Notes: generated by a model not told the origin, from the letters alone. A DNA stretch of 64,000 bases from Pyrodictiaceae archaeon (GCA_027036135.1 JALVSY010000030.1:1-64000); one strand, 5' to 3'. Shown: positions 43,337 to 52,573, counted from the first letter of the stretch. Numbers and translations: made by a program.

Positions 43337-44809
43337 ATGAGGAAACAGTTCATTCTCTCCCTTAGCCCTGCAGAGGCTCGGCGTTTACTCGGCTCGCTAC
43401 AAGACATGCTGCGCCGTGTCTCAGTCGTGGACGAGGTCGGAAGCAACTATGTGACGGTAGTGGTTCCTAAGGGTAGGCGTGGCACCGAGAAGGTACGACT
43501 ATTAATGGATATATACGAGACCGAGAACAGTACCGCAGCCATACTCTATAGCGATACCGATATGATGTTCATAGACATTACCGCTACTAGGCAAGGAGTA
43601 CAGACATCTATCACAGTTACTTGTCAAGGCGTAGGCCGGGTAGAGAAAATCATCGATACCCTTGGAAACGAGCTAGCGAATCTCGTGAGAACCCGGCTCG
43701 AGAACGCTTATCCCTCAACAGATATAAACGAAGAGGATAATAAGCTTGCAGCCCTCGAGAAGTCCCCACCGCTACTCACAACGCTTGTCTACTACGATTC
43801 CTTCATCCCTGTATTCAACGTCGTCCTCGAATCTGCTCTAAGGGTTCTATCAGCTCTGGGCCCAGATCACTACCTAGTCGAAGTTGAGAGCCTGGATGAG
43901 CGCGAGCCGTTCACGCTCCGCCTCGTCGTGAGAGAGAACAAGGTTACCGGTCTCTATGCAGAGCTTCCTGGCCAGCGTCTACGCGGGGATAGCGTCCTCT
44001 ATGCTAACTTTCCTCTGGCTAGGAGGGTCAATGTAAAGGCTTGGGCCCTTTACGGCGGCAGGGAGACAGTTGTCTACGCACCACTGGAGTTAACGAGTAG
44101 TGGAGACCACAGAGTATACTGGGTCTCGGTGAAGGGCTGCGCTGCATGCGGCGGATTATTATCTAATGGCTTCATGGTCGTTGATCGGAGAGAAGCCGTT
44201 CTCATCAACCCTGCTGCCCTCGAGGAGAGACACATAATTCACATAGAGGAGCTCTTACAAGGCCTTGATAACCTTAGACACATAGTCTTAACACATGTTG
44301 AGGCAGACCTCATAGCAGGTATCGAGACAATATTGTCCCATAACCCCAGGGTCTATATCCACGCGCCACCTTACCACGCCAGTCTGCTAAACTCAGCAAT
44401 TCGCCAAATAAGTGCCAACATAAAGACGCTGCCACTACGCGAGTCGGAGACCAACACGGGACGAACAAGACTACTAGTACTAGAGGGAGCAGCTAACTCG
44501 CCGCACAACATAGCGCTCTACGACCCAGCGTCAAAGGTGTTATTCGCCGGGGTTACACTGGGCTCTATTACTCCCCCCGGACTATGGGCTCCATTTGTAA
44601 GCGATGTGGAGGAGTACTTGAAGACTGTTGTCCCCTACGTGACGCACCTAGTTAACATCAGCAAACTAAGAGCTTGGACCGAGAGAGTGAGCAAGCTAGA
44701 CGTCGAGATAATAGCTCCTCATTACGGGCCACTGGTTATTGGTAGGGATGAAGTGCGCTCCGTAATTGCTAGGCTAAGAGAACTCGCAGACCTACTAAGC
44801 AGCGCATAG
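43337..44809 (+). CDS. multidomain protein with degenerate metallo-beta-lactamase fold
   Basis: About 490 residues. An N-terminal alpha/beta domain (1-150), a middle part (about 165-255) with HYLVEVESLDEREPFTLRLV and VRENKVTGLYAEL that resembles a PATAN/DUF4388 domain, and a C-terminal MBL-like fold. The last has HIVLTHVEADLIAG where HxHxDH would be expected and IIAPHYGPLVIG at the end. Most metal ligands are missing, so it is likely a non-enzymatic, sensor or scaffold version related to flavodiiron/ODP-like MBL domains. ATG at 43337 with GGGGGAA upstream. It starts a group of regulator-like genes ahead of the hydrogenase. Confidence 0.55.
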   Translation: MRKQFILSLSPAEARRLLGSLQDMLRRVSVVDEVGSNYVTVVVPKGRRGTEKVRLLMDIYETENSTAAILYSDTDMMFIDITATRQGVQTSITVTCQGVGRVEKIIDTLGNELANLVRTRLENAYPSTDINEEDNKLAALEKSPPLLTTLVYYDSFIPVFNVVLESALRVLSALGPDHYLVEVESLDEREPFTLRLVVRENKVTGLYAELPGQRLRGDSVLYANFPLARRVNVKAWALYGGRETVVYAPLELTSSGDHRVYWVSVKGCAACGGLLSNGFMVVDRREAVLINPAALEERHIIHIEELLQGLDNLRHIVLTHVEADLIAGIETILSHNPRVYIHAPPYHASLLNSAIRQISANIKTLPLRESETNTGRTRLLVLEGAANSPHNIALYDPASKVLFAGVTLGSITPPGLWAPFVSDVEEYLKTVVPYVTHLVNISKLRAWTERVSKLDVEIIAPHYGPLVIGRDEVRSVIARLRELADLLSSA

Positions 44810-44829
44810 GCCAAGGAGAGGTGAGCGTG

Positions 44830-45441
44830 ATGGCAGAGGGTGTTCCTCGCTTAGAGTTCAAGGGACTAGGCCCCTTCATACGTTATGGAGATATACAAGC
44901 CGCTCTCAGGAGAAGCAGGAGAGTAACAGTATCGATAGACCTTGATGCAGAGCCCCTCCTAGAGACCTGGGCTCGGAAACACCTCATAAAGGTACAGAAA
45001 ATGAGTGAAGGGATATACCTCCTTGCCTTCGAGGAGGCTAGCCTCGAGAAGCCAGCAGCGAGGCTAGAGATACCGGACTATATTCCCCAGGACCTTGCGA
45101 GGCTAGTGCCCTCGCCTACGATCACTAAGTGGAGGCGTGACCTCTCCGAGAAGCTAGCTGATCCCGCGCAGCTACTAGGTCTCGTCCTCAGAGCGCAGAC
45201 ACTATACCGTGGACCTGCCCGGGGAGAAGAGTTTGAGGACCTTCTTCGCAGAGAGGATCCCGTGCTACTAAAGGCAACCATTGATGGAAACGACGTGGTA
45301 CTGGTTATTAGGCATGGCGACGTAATAGCAGGAGCACGTATAAATAATGCGCTAACAGAGACGGAGGCAAAAGCTATCCTGCAGCGCGTGCTCCGAGAAG
45401 GCCTAAGCGTAACGATATACGATGTAGCCGCGCTCATCTAG
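44830..45441 (+). CDS. hypothetical protein, PATAN/DUF2226-like C-terminus
   Basis: About 203 residues. The C-terminal half (LKATIDGNDVVLVIRHGDVI, AGARINNALTETEAKAILQR) follows the pattern of PATAN/DUF2226-type domains: strand, charged turn, strand with hydrophobic-x-x-G-x-I-x-A, then helices. The N-terminal half (FKGLGPFIRYGDIQAALRR) is unassigned. GGAGAGG lies before either GTG 44821 or ATG 44830. Follows the degenerate MBL gene by about 20 bases, so same transcript. Confidence 0.5.
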   Translation: MAEGVPRLEFKGLGPFIRYGDIQAALRRSRRVTVSIDLDAEPLLETWARKHLIKVQKMSEGIYLLAFEEASLEKPAARLEIPDYIPQDLARLVPSPTITKWRRDLSEKLADPAQLLGLVLRAQTLYRGPARGEEFEDLLRREDPVLLKATIDGNDVVLVIRHGDVIAGARINNALTETEAKAILQRVLREGLSVTIYDVAALI

Positions 45442-46070
45442 GGTAGCTGGAACACTATTTTCTCATAGCCTCCGGTCCTGCCACCCCTCCTACCATATAT
45501 TGCTACGACATTATCGCCGACGATGTCCCAGTCCTCGTTACCGGGGCCCATGTCGACCTCAAGCACCCTGGAGCCCGGCGGAAATATCCAGTAGGCCTCA
45601 TAGTTATACTCTATTGGTTCCTGCTCGTAACGGTTCTCATAGGTGTTCCTCCCGGGCCGGAGAGGGGCGCGGAACCGGAGCCCAAACACTATGAAGACGC
45701 GGTCTCGGCGACCCCTAAACCCTATATCGACCAGGACAACGCGTGGACGGACACGCTCTCCATTAACGAGTACCTCCTCTTTATTAACTAGCTCCTGCAT
45801 ATTGTAGGCGAGAGACGCTGTTTCCTCCTCATAGAGCTTCTCGTCACGCAGCACAGCGTCATAGTACCCCATGGGGTCTATATAGTCAAATACAATATAG
45901 TAGGCAATGTAGCGGTAACCGACATAGAAGAAGCCCTGGGCATGAACCGGGGTTACGGCCTCACCAGCCTCTCTCAAGAAACTCTCTCTAAGCACACGCC
46001 GTGGGCCACGTCGCCCCAAGTCGCTGACACCGCTGAAAAATAATCGAGCCAGCCAAGGATAGCGCTTCAA
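45438..46070 (-). CDS. hypothetical protein
   Basis: A 210-residue soluble protein, Tyr- and Arg-rich, with mostly beta-strand prediction (GFFYVGYRYIAYYIVFDYID, then a final VVAIYGRRGGRTGGYEKIVF). No family recognised. It converges with and overlaps the PATAN-like gene by four bases, and its ATG overlaps the stop of the upstream gene at 46067-46070 (ATGA), so it is translationally coupled to it. Confidence 0.6.
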   Translation of the reverse strand: MKRYPWLARLFFSGVSDLGRRGPRRVLRESFLREAGEAVTPVHAQGFFYVGYRYIAYYIVFDYIDPMGYYDAVLRDEKLYEEETASLAYNMQELVNKEEVLVNGERVRPRVVLVDIGFRGRRDRVFIVFGLRFRAPLRPGRNTYENRYEQEPIEYNYEAYWIFPPGSRVLEVDMGPGNEDWDIVGDNVVAIYGRRGGRTGGYEKIVFQLP

Positions 46071-46789
46071 GGGGCTAAATAGATCTTACAATTCATTGGC
46101 TCCTCGAGTTCCTCGACATGATTGCCATTTACATCGGCTGCTGCACAACCATTACTTGTACAGACAACATTAATGATGCGGTTATGCCGGGTAATGCACC
46201 TAGCATAGGCTACACTATATGACCCGCGGCTCTCGCTAAGTGCCGCTATGACTTTGCTAAGCCTATCACTACTTATCTCTGTGCTTTTCTCAGCATGTAG
46301 AACAATACGTAGCAATGCCGCAACGTCCCGGGCAAGGCTTAGGGCCTCATGGCTGAACCCGATACGGGGCTCCTCGCTAGGCGTACCCTGTGCATGGCTG
46401 GCCTCAATGGCTTGGGACACTGGCTTTTCTCCAAGAAGCTGCTCTACGCTGAGCCCTGGTACACGGGCATTAGGGGCATACTCTAGGTCGACTCGTATCT
46501 TTTCATCATTGAGCTGGATGACTTCAACGTATCCGTTTCTCTCCCCGAGCTTCTCGCGGAGCAGCTTAATGGCCTCTTCTCCCCTTATTATGTTCCCGCT
46601 CGTCTTCTCTTCGGCCATTACCGCTACTATTCTACCCCTTTGAAGCTCGAGTTCTATAGTATAGTTATCAAGGTATATGACTAGTCTTCCACTAAACCCT
46701 CTCGCTGCATAATCCTTTATAATGCTCTGCAAATCCTCTTCGAACAAGTTATGGAATTTTATGGTCTTGCCGCGACTAAGGAACAGCAC
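46067..46789 (-). CDS. PATAN/DUF4388-like domain protein
   Basis: A 240-residue protein. Residues ~10-110 follow the PATAN/DUF4388 pattern: F..LFEEDLQSIIKDYAARGFSG, then RLVIYLDNYTIELELQRGRI and VAVMAEE, with EEAIKLLREKLGERNGYVEV after it. The remainder has a helical stretch and a beta-rich, Cys-containing end. In bacteria and archaea these domains are tied to Roadblock and small-GTPase or two-component regulators; a Roadblock gene is 144 bases upstream in the same direction. The likely role is regulatory, by context. ATG at 46789. Confidence 0.5.
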   Translation of the reverse strand: MLFLSRGKTIKFHNLFEEDLQSIIKDYAARGFSGRLVIYLDNYTIELELQRGRIVAVMAEEKTSGNIIRGEEAIKLLREKLGERNGYVEVIQLNDEKIRVDLEYAPNARVPGLSVEQLLGEKPVSQAIEASHAQGTPSEEPRIGFSHEALSLARDVAALLRIVLHAEKSTEISSDRLSKVIAALSESRGSYSVAYARCITRHNRIINVVCTSNGCAAADVNGNHVEELEEPMNCKIYLAP

Positions 46790-46932
46790 CTCTTTTTCAC
46801 CGACGCACTAGCCCAAGCTAAGCTAATCCACTAGCTAAAGTAAAGAACGTAGAGAAAAATAAACAATATGTCCTAGTCATGGATTAAACAAATGAGATAG
46901 AAAGAAGCACTGAACAAAATAATTATACCTGG

Positions 46933-47292
46933 TTAGAGAGCAGCCTTTATCCGGTCCTTCTGCTTCTTCATCTCATACCTTATTCTGCCAAGGTAAGCCG
47001 TCCTATCAGATATGACCGTAAATACTGCTTCACCAAGGTCTTCTAGGAGTACATAGCTGTTAGCGTACTCTAGGATGACCATATCCATGTCTCCTAGTTT
47101 CAGCTCTGAGCCCATTCTATCAGCTGCACCATAGACAGTGGTTATCATCGCTGCCAACGCGTCGAGGTCTATCTCCAGCCCACCGGGTGTTGAGGCCTCT
47201 ATGACGAAGCCGTCTTTGCTCACGATTATTGCTCCGCGCACACCCTGTATACGTGTAAACTCTGCGACAATTGTTTGGAGCGGGGAGGACAT
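46933..47292 (-). CDS. Roadblock/LC7 domain protein (MglB-like)
   Basis: A 119-residue single-domain Roadblock/LC7 protein: I..EF..IQGVRGAIIVSKDG at the start, DLDALAAMITTVYGAADRMG central helix and YVLLEDLGEAVFTVISDRTA near the end. These dimeric proteins modulate small GTPases or signalling complexes. No Ras-like GTPase gene is in the window. It sits between the V4R-like and PATAN-like genes, all on the minus strand, which suggests one regulatory unit. GTG/ATG alternatives were not needed; ATG at 47292 has GGAGAG-like sequence upstream. Confidence 0.8.
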   Translation of the reverse strand: MSSPLQTIVAEFTRIQGVRGAIIVSKDGFVIEASTPGGLEIDLDALAAMITTVYGAADRMGSELKLGDMDMVILEYANSYVLLEDLGEAVFTVISDRTAYLGRIRYEMKKQKDRIKAAL

Positions 47293-47405
47293 GGCCCTCT
47301 TTCCTCTCTGCTACTCTTCCACAATATGCAAACCCACTTACAAGTATTAAAAATGTCTTAGGCTCTTATATTAGTATTTTAGCCCCATATTTACTAATAT
47401 CGATA

Positions 47406-48015
47406 TTATGAGTGCAGCGGCAATATCTCTTCAACAATTATTGTCAAGGGCTCGCTCTCGCTTCGAGGAAGCAGAGTAGTTACATTAACCCTAGCCCTAG
47501 GATTCCTCTCAAGAAGCATCTTCCTAACAATAGCAGCCACTATCATCGCCTCAGGGCTTAACGGGTACTCACGGAGCCCCCCTCTTTACAAGAACCTTGT
47601 GAACAGGCATAAACATACTATCCTTTATCTCCACCCTGTAGCGGCGAAGCTTCCTACCATGCTTCTCCACGTCTTCAAGCCTCTCAACCCTAACCTCTTT
47701 CGCTATACCAAGCTTCTTGAGAACATCAGCTATTAGCTCATGGGGCTCAGATACATTATAACTTATTTTACCCTCAAGCTCGCCTAGAACCTCAAGTATA
47801 AGGTCACCTATCTCGCCGAGAAGCATCTGCGTCATAGCACCAGCTCCAGCACTACCAAGGGCACGATAAAGAGCCATTTGGTAACCAGCAAGTATAGCAT
47901 AGCCAACCATATCCAATTTCTTCCTATCCCTCCACTCAGTATTCACGCCTTCATACTCAGATATCATTGTTCGGGCCTCCATCCGGACACCCTTTTTATC
48001 TAACTTATTAAACAT
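47406..48015 (-). CDS. V4R-like protein, frameshifted at a G run
   Basis: From 48015 the frame runs to KVLVKRGAP and stops at 47569 at a run of six G. The +1 frame continues LREYPLSPEAMIVAAIVRKM, then ARVNVTTLLPRSESEPLTII, ending at 47406. Removing one G gives about 203 residues with a V4R-like plan: N-terminal helices (GYQMALYRALGSAGAGAMTQ) and a C-terminal half with E-x-P...helix...strand. It lacks the usual Cys. A small-molecule-binding sensor is plausible by fold and by neighbours (Roadblock, PATAN-like). The frameshift may be a homopolymer error. Confidence 0.5.
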
Positions 48016-48327
48016 AGCTAGAACCCCATATAATATCTTTTGATAAATAAATAAGCACCTATATTATTTCCATGACGAGTACCATATATCATATAGGGTA
48101 TAAATCATCTGCGCACTCCATGTACATGAGCATATTCATAGACGGGCTCCCATAGTATAGCAATGCACTAAAAGCAAGCATATTACTAAATCACAAGCTA
48201 CAATGCTTCATGAAATCTTTTCAGGAAATGAAAGTAGTTACAAATAAAGTAATACACCCACCACTCAAACCAAAAGAACAATGTACAAGTGCCTTTCGCT
48301 TTCCTAGCGTCTTCGCAGTAGAATTAG
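48016..48327. other. intergenic, nothing recognised
   Basis: AT-rich gap of about 310 bases between the V4R-like gene and the tRNA-Ile gene. TATA-like stretches occur (48020-48060, 48085-48105), consistent with the V4R-like promoter on the minus strand. No small RNA, repeat or frame is supported. Confidence 0.4.
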
Positions 48328-48402
48328 TGGGCCCGGGGGGATTCGAACCCCCGACCTCCCGGTTATCAGCCGGGCGCTCTAACCGGGCTGAGCTACGGGC
48401 CC
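48328..48402 (-). tRNA. tRNA-Ile (GAT)
   Basis: The minus strand folds into a complete cloverleaf. Acceptor GGGCCCG pairs with CGGGCCC, D arm begins TAGCTCAG, and the anticodon stem CCCGG encloses CTGATAA with anticodon GAT. The T arm reads GGGGGTTCGAATCCCCC, with discriminator A and no CCA encoded. No intron. It is the usual reader of AUC/AUU codons. Confidence 0.95.
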
Positions 48403-48632
48403 GTTCCCAGGTATAGTGGTGTTCTCTCACCATATAAGGGGCTATTTTTATCTTCACTTTCTTCCAGGTAAGATATACAGCCTTACTTCTTCTTGGTTAC
48501 TTTGTTACTTTAAGAAGTATTTGTTAGGAGACTCCATGTTTCGGTGAACCCTAGCTATTTATTTTATTGATTGGATTTAGCAGAAGCTATTTTTGTTATC
48601 TCATATAACTTTTAGTATGAGTGGCGGGGCGA

Positions 48633-49589
48633 ATGGAGACTTCCTTGCTTCTTGAGGCTAGGCAGAGTGCTGTGAGCGATATAGAAGTTTATTCAAAGCT
48701 TATCGCTATGACTGTTGTTGGTGTAGAGGAGGCCATAGGTAGTAACATGGTTGGTGGCTTCGTGAACCTGGTAGCGCGCAAGCTTGAAGAAGAGCTAGGA
48801 GTGCAACGTGGGAGCAATGTCCGCGAACTACTTGAATGGATTAATAAAAATACGGTACTTAGGCTCAATACTTATCGTGTTAAGGACCAACTTGTGCGCG
48901 ACGAGGAGAAGGGGCCTGCTTTCTATATGATTGCCTATGAGTGTCCAGTACGCCAGATACTTTACTTAGAGGATCTGCCTGGTGGCAGGGCACTATGTAT
49001 GATTATATGTCGTTTCCTTAGCAGATTGCTGTCGGGTGGTCTTGGCTCTAGTTGCAGGGTTGAACCAGCTCGGATTGGGCCTAATGCATGTCTTCTCCGA
49101 GTCGGTATTAGCAACTCTGTTAGGGAGAGGGTTAAGGAGCTTGATGTTACCTCTAGGAGCCCTGATATTAAGGAGTATGAGGAGTTATTGAGAAGGTTCT
49201 TCTCGGCTCTTCTCCGTAGCATAGGCTGGGCGCTTAATACGCTACTTGGTGGGAACCCTGCTATGAGTTACAGAGCAGGGAAGAGCTACGGAAGGCTTGT
49301 TGGAGCCTCTATTCTTGCACAGGGTTATGAGGCTAGTTCCCTAGATGAGGCGGTCAACATATTTAATTCTTCTATGAAAAGCTTGATAAGCATACGTATA
49401 AGTGGCTCCGCGATAGTTATCGAGAAGAGCTGGTTCGATGAAATAATTGAAAAGGAGGCAATAAATCACTCAGAGTTCATTAAAAGAGTTGTCCAAGGCT
49501 TTATCGCAGGCTCTCTCGAGACGCTACTTGCAAAACGAGTTGATCTACGCTCCCTAGGTGATAACAAGTTCGAGGTGATAATACGGTGA
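48633..49589 (+). CDS. tandem V4R-like domain protein coupled to hydrogenase
   Basis: About 318 residues with two related halves. The first ends AYECPVRQILYLEDLPGGRA, then LCMIICRFLSRLL and GPNACLLRVGI. The second ends INHSEFIKRVVQGFIAGSLE then NKFEVIIR. Both follow the V4R plan of acidic/Cys-Pro strand, G-F-x-x-G helix and a final C/x-F-x-I strand. V4R domains bind small hydrocarbons or metals and act as sensors or chaperones. The stop overlaps the GTG of the hydrogenase small subunit (GTGA), so it is co-translated and may assist or regulate the enzyme. ATG at 48633 was chosen; GTG at 48621 is possible. Confidence 0.5.
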   Translation: METSLLLEARQSAVSDIEVYSKLIAMTVVGVEEAIGSNMVGGFVNLVARKLEEELGVQRGSNVRELLEWINKNTVLRLNTYRVKDQLVRDEEKGPAFYMIAYECPVRQILYLEDLPGGRALCMIICRFLSRLLSGGLGSSCRVEPARIGPNACLLRVGISNSVRERVKELDVTSRSPDIKEYEELLRRFFSALLRSIGWALNTLLGGNPAMSYRAGKSYGRLVGASILAQGYEASSLDEAVNIFNSSMKSLISIRISGSAIVIEKSWFDEIIEKEAINHSEFIKRVVQGFIAGSLETLLAKRVDLRSLGDNKFEVIIR

Positions 49590-50590
49590 GCAAGCTTAGT
49601 TTCGCCTTTGTCCCTCTAAGCGGCTGTGGCGGGTGCGAGGTACAAGTTCTTCGCGCCTTCACCCTTCACCCGGAGCTAGAAGAACTCTACGATATAGTTT
49701 ATTGGCCCATGGTTGTTGAGACCACCGAGATCCCGGAGAAAGTTGACGTCGTGATGGTGGAGGGACTCGTCAGGACCAAGGAGAACCTCGAGAAGCTGCG
49801 AAAAGCGCGCTTCGCTGCCTCAAAACTAATAGTTGTTGGAAGCTGCGCTTCTTGGAGCGGTATCGGTGGCGCCGCCGACGCGCTCAGCGCGAGGCTCAGC
49901 ATGAAGGCGATATATGGGAGAGAACAGATAAATGAAGATGAGGCGCCCGAGATCCTGCCAAGAGTATTTGCTCCCTCGGACCTAGTTCCCGTCGACTACA
50001 TTATCTCCAGGTGCCCTCCACCCGTAGAGCATATAGTGATAACTCTCAAGGCCGTCGCAAAGGGCAAACCAGTACCCACGGCAACTAGCACTGTTTGCAG
50101 CCAGTGTCCGCGGAAGATGAAACCCATAGAGAAGCTCGAATTCAAGCCCGGGCTTCCGGGCCCCGATGCCGACCCAGAGACTTGTTTCCTTAGCCAGGGC
50201 TATCTCTGCCTAGGCTCTGTTACAACTGTTGGATGCGGTGCACCATGTCCACGCTTCGGTATACCATGTTTTGGCTGCGGTGGCCCACACTACGAGATTG
50301 CAGAGAGAAGAGATATGGATATCATTACCGCTCTTGCAAGGAAGATAGCGACATTGGCTGGGCTTGATCCAGTTAAGGATCTAGACATAGTGATTAAGAA
50401 GCTCCTAGAAGCGTACGATCCCAGGCGCTTCTATGTATTCACGCTGGGCTCTGAAGTGCTTAGGAGAAAGCCGCAAGGATACGCTGTACAAGCCATAGCA
50501 AGAAGCAAGCAGGATCCCAAGTACCGTAAGCTACTTGAGGAGAGGGCCAAGTTTGTTACCGAACAAAGTATTAACAGAAATGAGGAATAA
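49586..50590 (+). CDS. [NiFe] hydrogenase small subunit (cytosolic, MvhG/group 3-like)
   Basis: A 334-residue small subunit with three FeS clusters. The proximal cluster motif is PLSGCGGCEVQ (Cys14, Cys17), with SCASWSGIGGAA and PRCPP-like SRCPPPVEH later. Cysteine-rich TSTVCSQCPRKMKP and GCGAPCPRFGIPCFGCGG supply the medial and distal clusters. There is no twin-arginine signal, so it is cytoplasmic. The pattern is nearest to F420-non-reducing (Mvh-like) small subunits. It carries electrons between the Ni-Fe site and the ferredoxin at 52132. GTG at 49586 overlaps the V4R-like gene. Confidence 0.88.
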   Translation: MSKLSFAFVPLSGCGGCEVQVLRAFTLHPELEELYDIVYWPMVVETTEIPEKVDVVMVEGLVRTKENLEKLRKARFAASKLIVVGSCASWSGIGGAADALSARLSMKAIYGREQINEDEAPEILPRVFAPSDLVPVDYIISRCPPPVEHIVITLKAVAKGKPVPTATSTVCSQCPRKMKPIEKLEFKPGLPGPDADPETCFLSQGYLCLGSVTTVGCGAPCPRFGIPCFGCGGPHYEIAERRDMDIITALARKIATLAGLDPVKDLDIVIKKLLEAYDPRRFYVFTLGSEVLRRKPQGYAVQAIARSKQDPKYRKLLEERAKFVTEQSINRNEE

Positions 50591-50670
50591 GGCTTTGTTT
50601 ACTTCTTTTTCTTCTTTTAGCGCACACATATACGCGGCTTAGCATGGCCACTATTTAAGGGGGATGTGTA

Positions 50671-52128
50671 GTGGAGGAGAATAAGAACCTCGTAAAGGAA
50701 CATAGACGGCTACGCAGGGTCTTAATGACCCTTATCGAGGGCCACGCCTATGTTGTATTCAAGACGAATAAGGGTGTTGTTGAGGATGTCCTCTTCCAAG
50801 GCGTTGATACACGTATGTTCGAGACCATGTGGATAGGCATGCTGATCGATGAATTGCCACGAGTAACTCCAATGATTTGTGGTGTTTGTAGTGCAACTCA
50901 TCACGTGGCTAGCGTTAAGGCTGTTGACCAGGTAAAGGCTGTTGAGCCCCCGGAGGACGCTAAGCGGATAAGGTATATGATAAACTATGGTATTCACTTG
51001 AATAACCAGGCACTTCACCCGCTTGTATTCGGGCTGCCTGACTTCCTCCCCGCTGATATCGACAAAAGGAGTGTTCTCCAGCTGGCACGAGTCAGCCCCG
51101 AGCTCGTAAAGGCTGGAATGAGAATAGTTGAGCTCGGGTTCAAGATAGTTGAGGTCTTTGGGGGCAGGGATATTCATCCAATAAACGGCATCGCTGGCGG
51201 CGTAACAAGGAAACCAAGCAGCAGTGATATTGATAGGATTAAGAGCCTTGTAGAGAAGCACCGCGGAGACCTAAGGATATTCGTAGACGGAGCGATAAAG
51301 ATGATGGAGGAGGCTAAGGCTAAGATAGAGACTTATAAGCCGGGCTACTCCTATATGATGGCTATAGCTGGGCCGAATAACTCCTATAACATAGTTGATG
51401 GGAGGGTTAAGATAATAGACGCGAAGACAGGGGCCGAGGTAGCAGAGTTCTCTGATAGGAGCACAGAGTATCTCGAGCATATCCAGGAATACACGGTCCC
51501 GTATAGCTATATCCGAATGGTTACAACGAAGTGGAGAGCAAACGCTCCTAAGACAGGGGCTATCAACGTGGGTGCACTAGCTCGTGCTAACATAGTAAAA
51601 AGCTATGGCTCAGAGACAGCTGATGAACTTAGAGACAAGGCGTTCGAGGAATGGGGTAAGCCGTTAACACATCCATTAATGGCCACGTACATGAGGCTTG
51701 TAGAGACTGTTGCACTCTATGACATAATTAGCGAGGAGCTCAAGAAGCCGCTAGGCGATAAGCTACGCAATGAGCCGCAGAGGGAAACCGGCGAGGAAGT
51801 AGGTATAATAGAGGCGCCACGCGGAACACTAATCCATCACTACCGGGCCGAGAATACTAAAACCACGTTTATAAATATAATAACTCCTACTGCGATAAAT
51901 GCTGCCGCAATAGAAGCTGATCTAGGACAGTTCTTCAAGGATAAAAACATAGATTCTATGAGTGATAAAGAACTATACATGCATGCTGTATCAATCGTAA
52001 GAAGCTATGATCCATGCATGGCATGCGCAACACACGCTATGGATCCATCCCTGCGCTCATCGATCGCCATAGTGATAGCCGATAATAACTGGAAGCCGAA
52101 GAGGATAATTAAACCAGGAGGTGCTTAG
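50671..52128 (+). CDS. [NiFe] hydrogenase large subunit
   Basis: A 485-residue large subunit. The L1 motif RVTPMICGVCSATHH gives Cys70 and Cys73; the L2 motif DPCMACATH gives Cys449 and Cys452 near the C-terminus. These four cysteines bind the Ni-Fe(CN)2CO centre. About 30 residues follow His455, which a maturation endopeptidase would remove after nickel insertion. No peptidase or hyp gene is present in the window. GTG at 50671 with GGGGGA upstream. It forms an operon with the small subunit and the ferredoxin. Confidence 0.92.
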   Translation: MEENKNLVKEHRRLRRVLMTLIEGHAYVVFKTNKGVVEDVLFQGVDTRMFETMWIGMLIDELPRVTPMICGVCSATHHVASVKAVDQVKAVEPPEDAKRIRYMINYGIHLNNQALHPLVFGLPDFLPADIDKRSVLQLARVSPELVKAGMRIVELGFKIVEVFGGRDIHPINGIAGGVTRKPSSSDIDRIKSLVEKHRGDLRIFVDGAIKMMEEAKAKIETYKPGYSYMMAIAGPNNSYNIVDGRVKIIDAKTGAEVAEFSDRSTEYLEHIQEYTVPYSYIRMVTTKWRANAPKTGAINVGALARANIVKSYGSETADELRDKAFEEWGKPLTHPLMATYMRLVETVALYDIISEELKKPLGDKLRNEPQRETGEEVGIIEAPRGTLIHHYRAENTKTTFINIITPTAINAAAIEADLGQFFKDKNIDSMSDKELYMHAVSIVRSYDPCMACATHAMDPSLRSSIAIVIADNNWKPKRIIKPGGA

Positions 52129-52131
52129 CCT

Positions 52132-52386
52132 ATGGTTAAGATAAGGATAGACCTTGATAAATGTAAGCAGTGTCTCAACTGTGTAAGGGCATGTACAGCA
52201 TTTGATGGCGTCTACGATGAAGGACCCGACGGATACCCGGTGGTGGCGAGACCCGAGGAATGCGTCCAATGTCTTATATGCCATACGGTATGCCCAACAA
52301 ATGCAATAATTCATGAGGATTATAGAGAGACTGTTATAATTAATCCAGACAAGGTTATAGTTGAGCGCTACCGGAATATGATATAG
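52132..52386 (+). CDS. 2[4Fe-4S] ferredoxin, hydrogenase-linked
   Basis: An 84-residue ferredoxin with two clusters: CKQCLNCVRAC (Cys11, 14, 17, 21) and CVQCLICHTVC (Cys44, 47, 50, 54), each followed by Pro or a hydrophobic turn. It starts four bases after the large subunit stop. As the third gene of the hydrogenase operon it is probably the electron acceptor/donor subunit. The C-terminus (KVIVERYRNMI) is slightly extended. Confidence 0.9.
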   Translation: MVKIRIDLDKCKQCLNCVRACTAFDGVYDEGPDGYPVVARPEECVQCLICHTVCPTNAIIHEDYRETVIINPDKVIVERYRNMI

Positions 52387-52573
52387 CTTTTAAGCTCTAT
52401 GGTATTTTTATATCCATAAAACACTACGTTGATACATATTAAAGCAATCATTTTAATAATAGAAAACGCTCATAGAGTTGCTTAGACATCTACGTCTAAA
52501 CACTTTTTGCCTTCCTTAATGTTTTAGAATAATTAGAGCTAAGGATGCTCTGCAAAGAACCTCCTTCGGGCAT

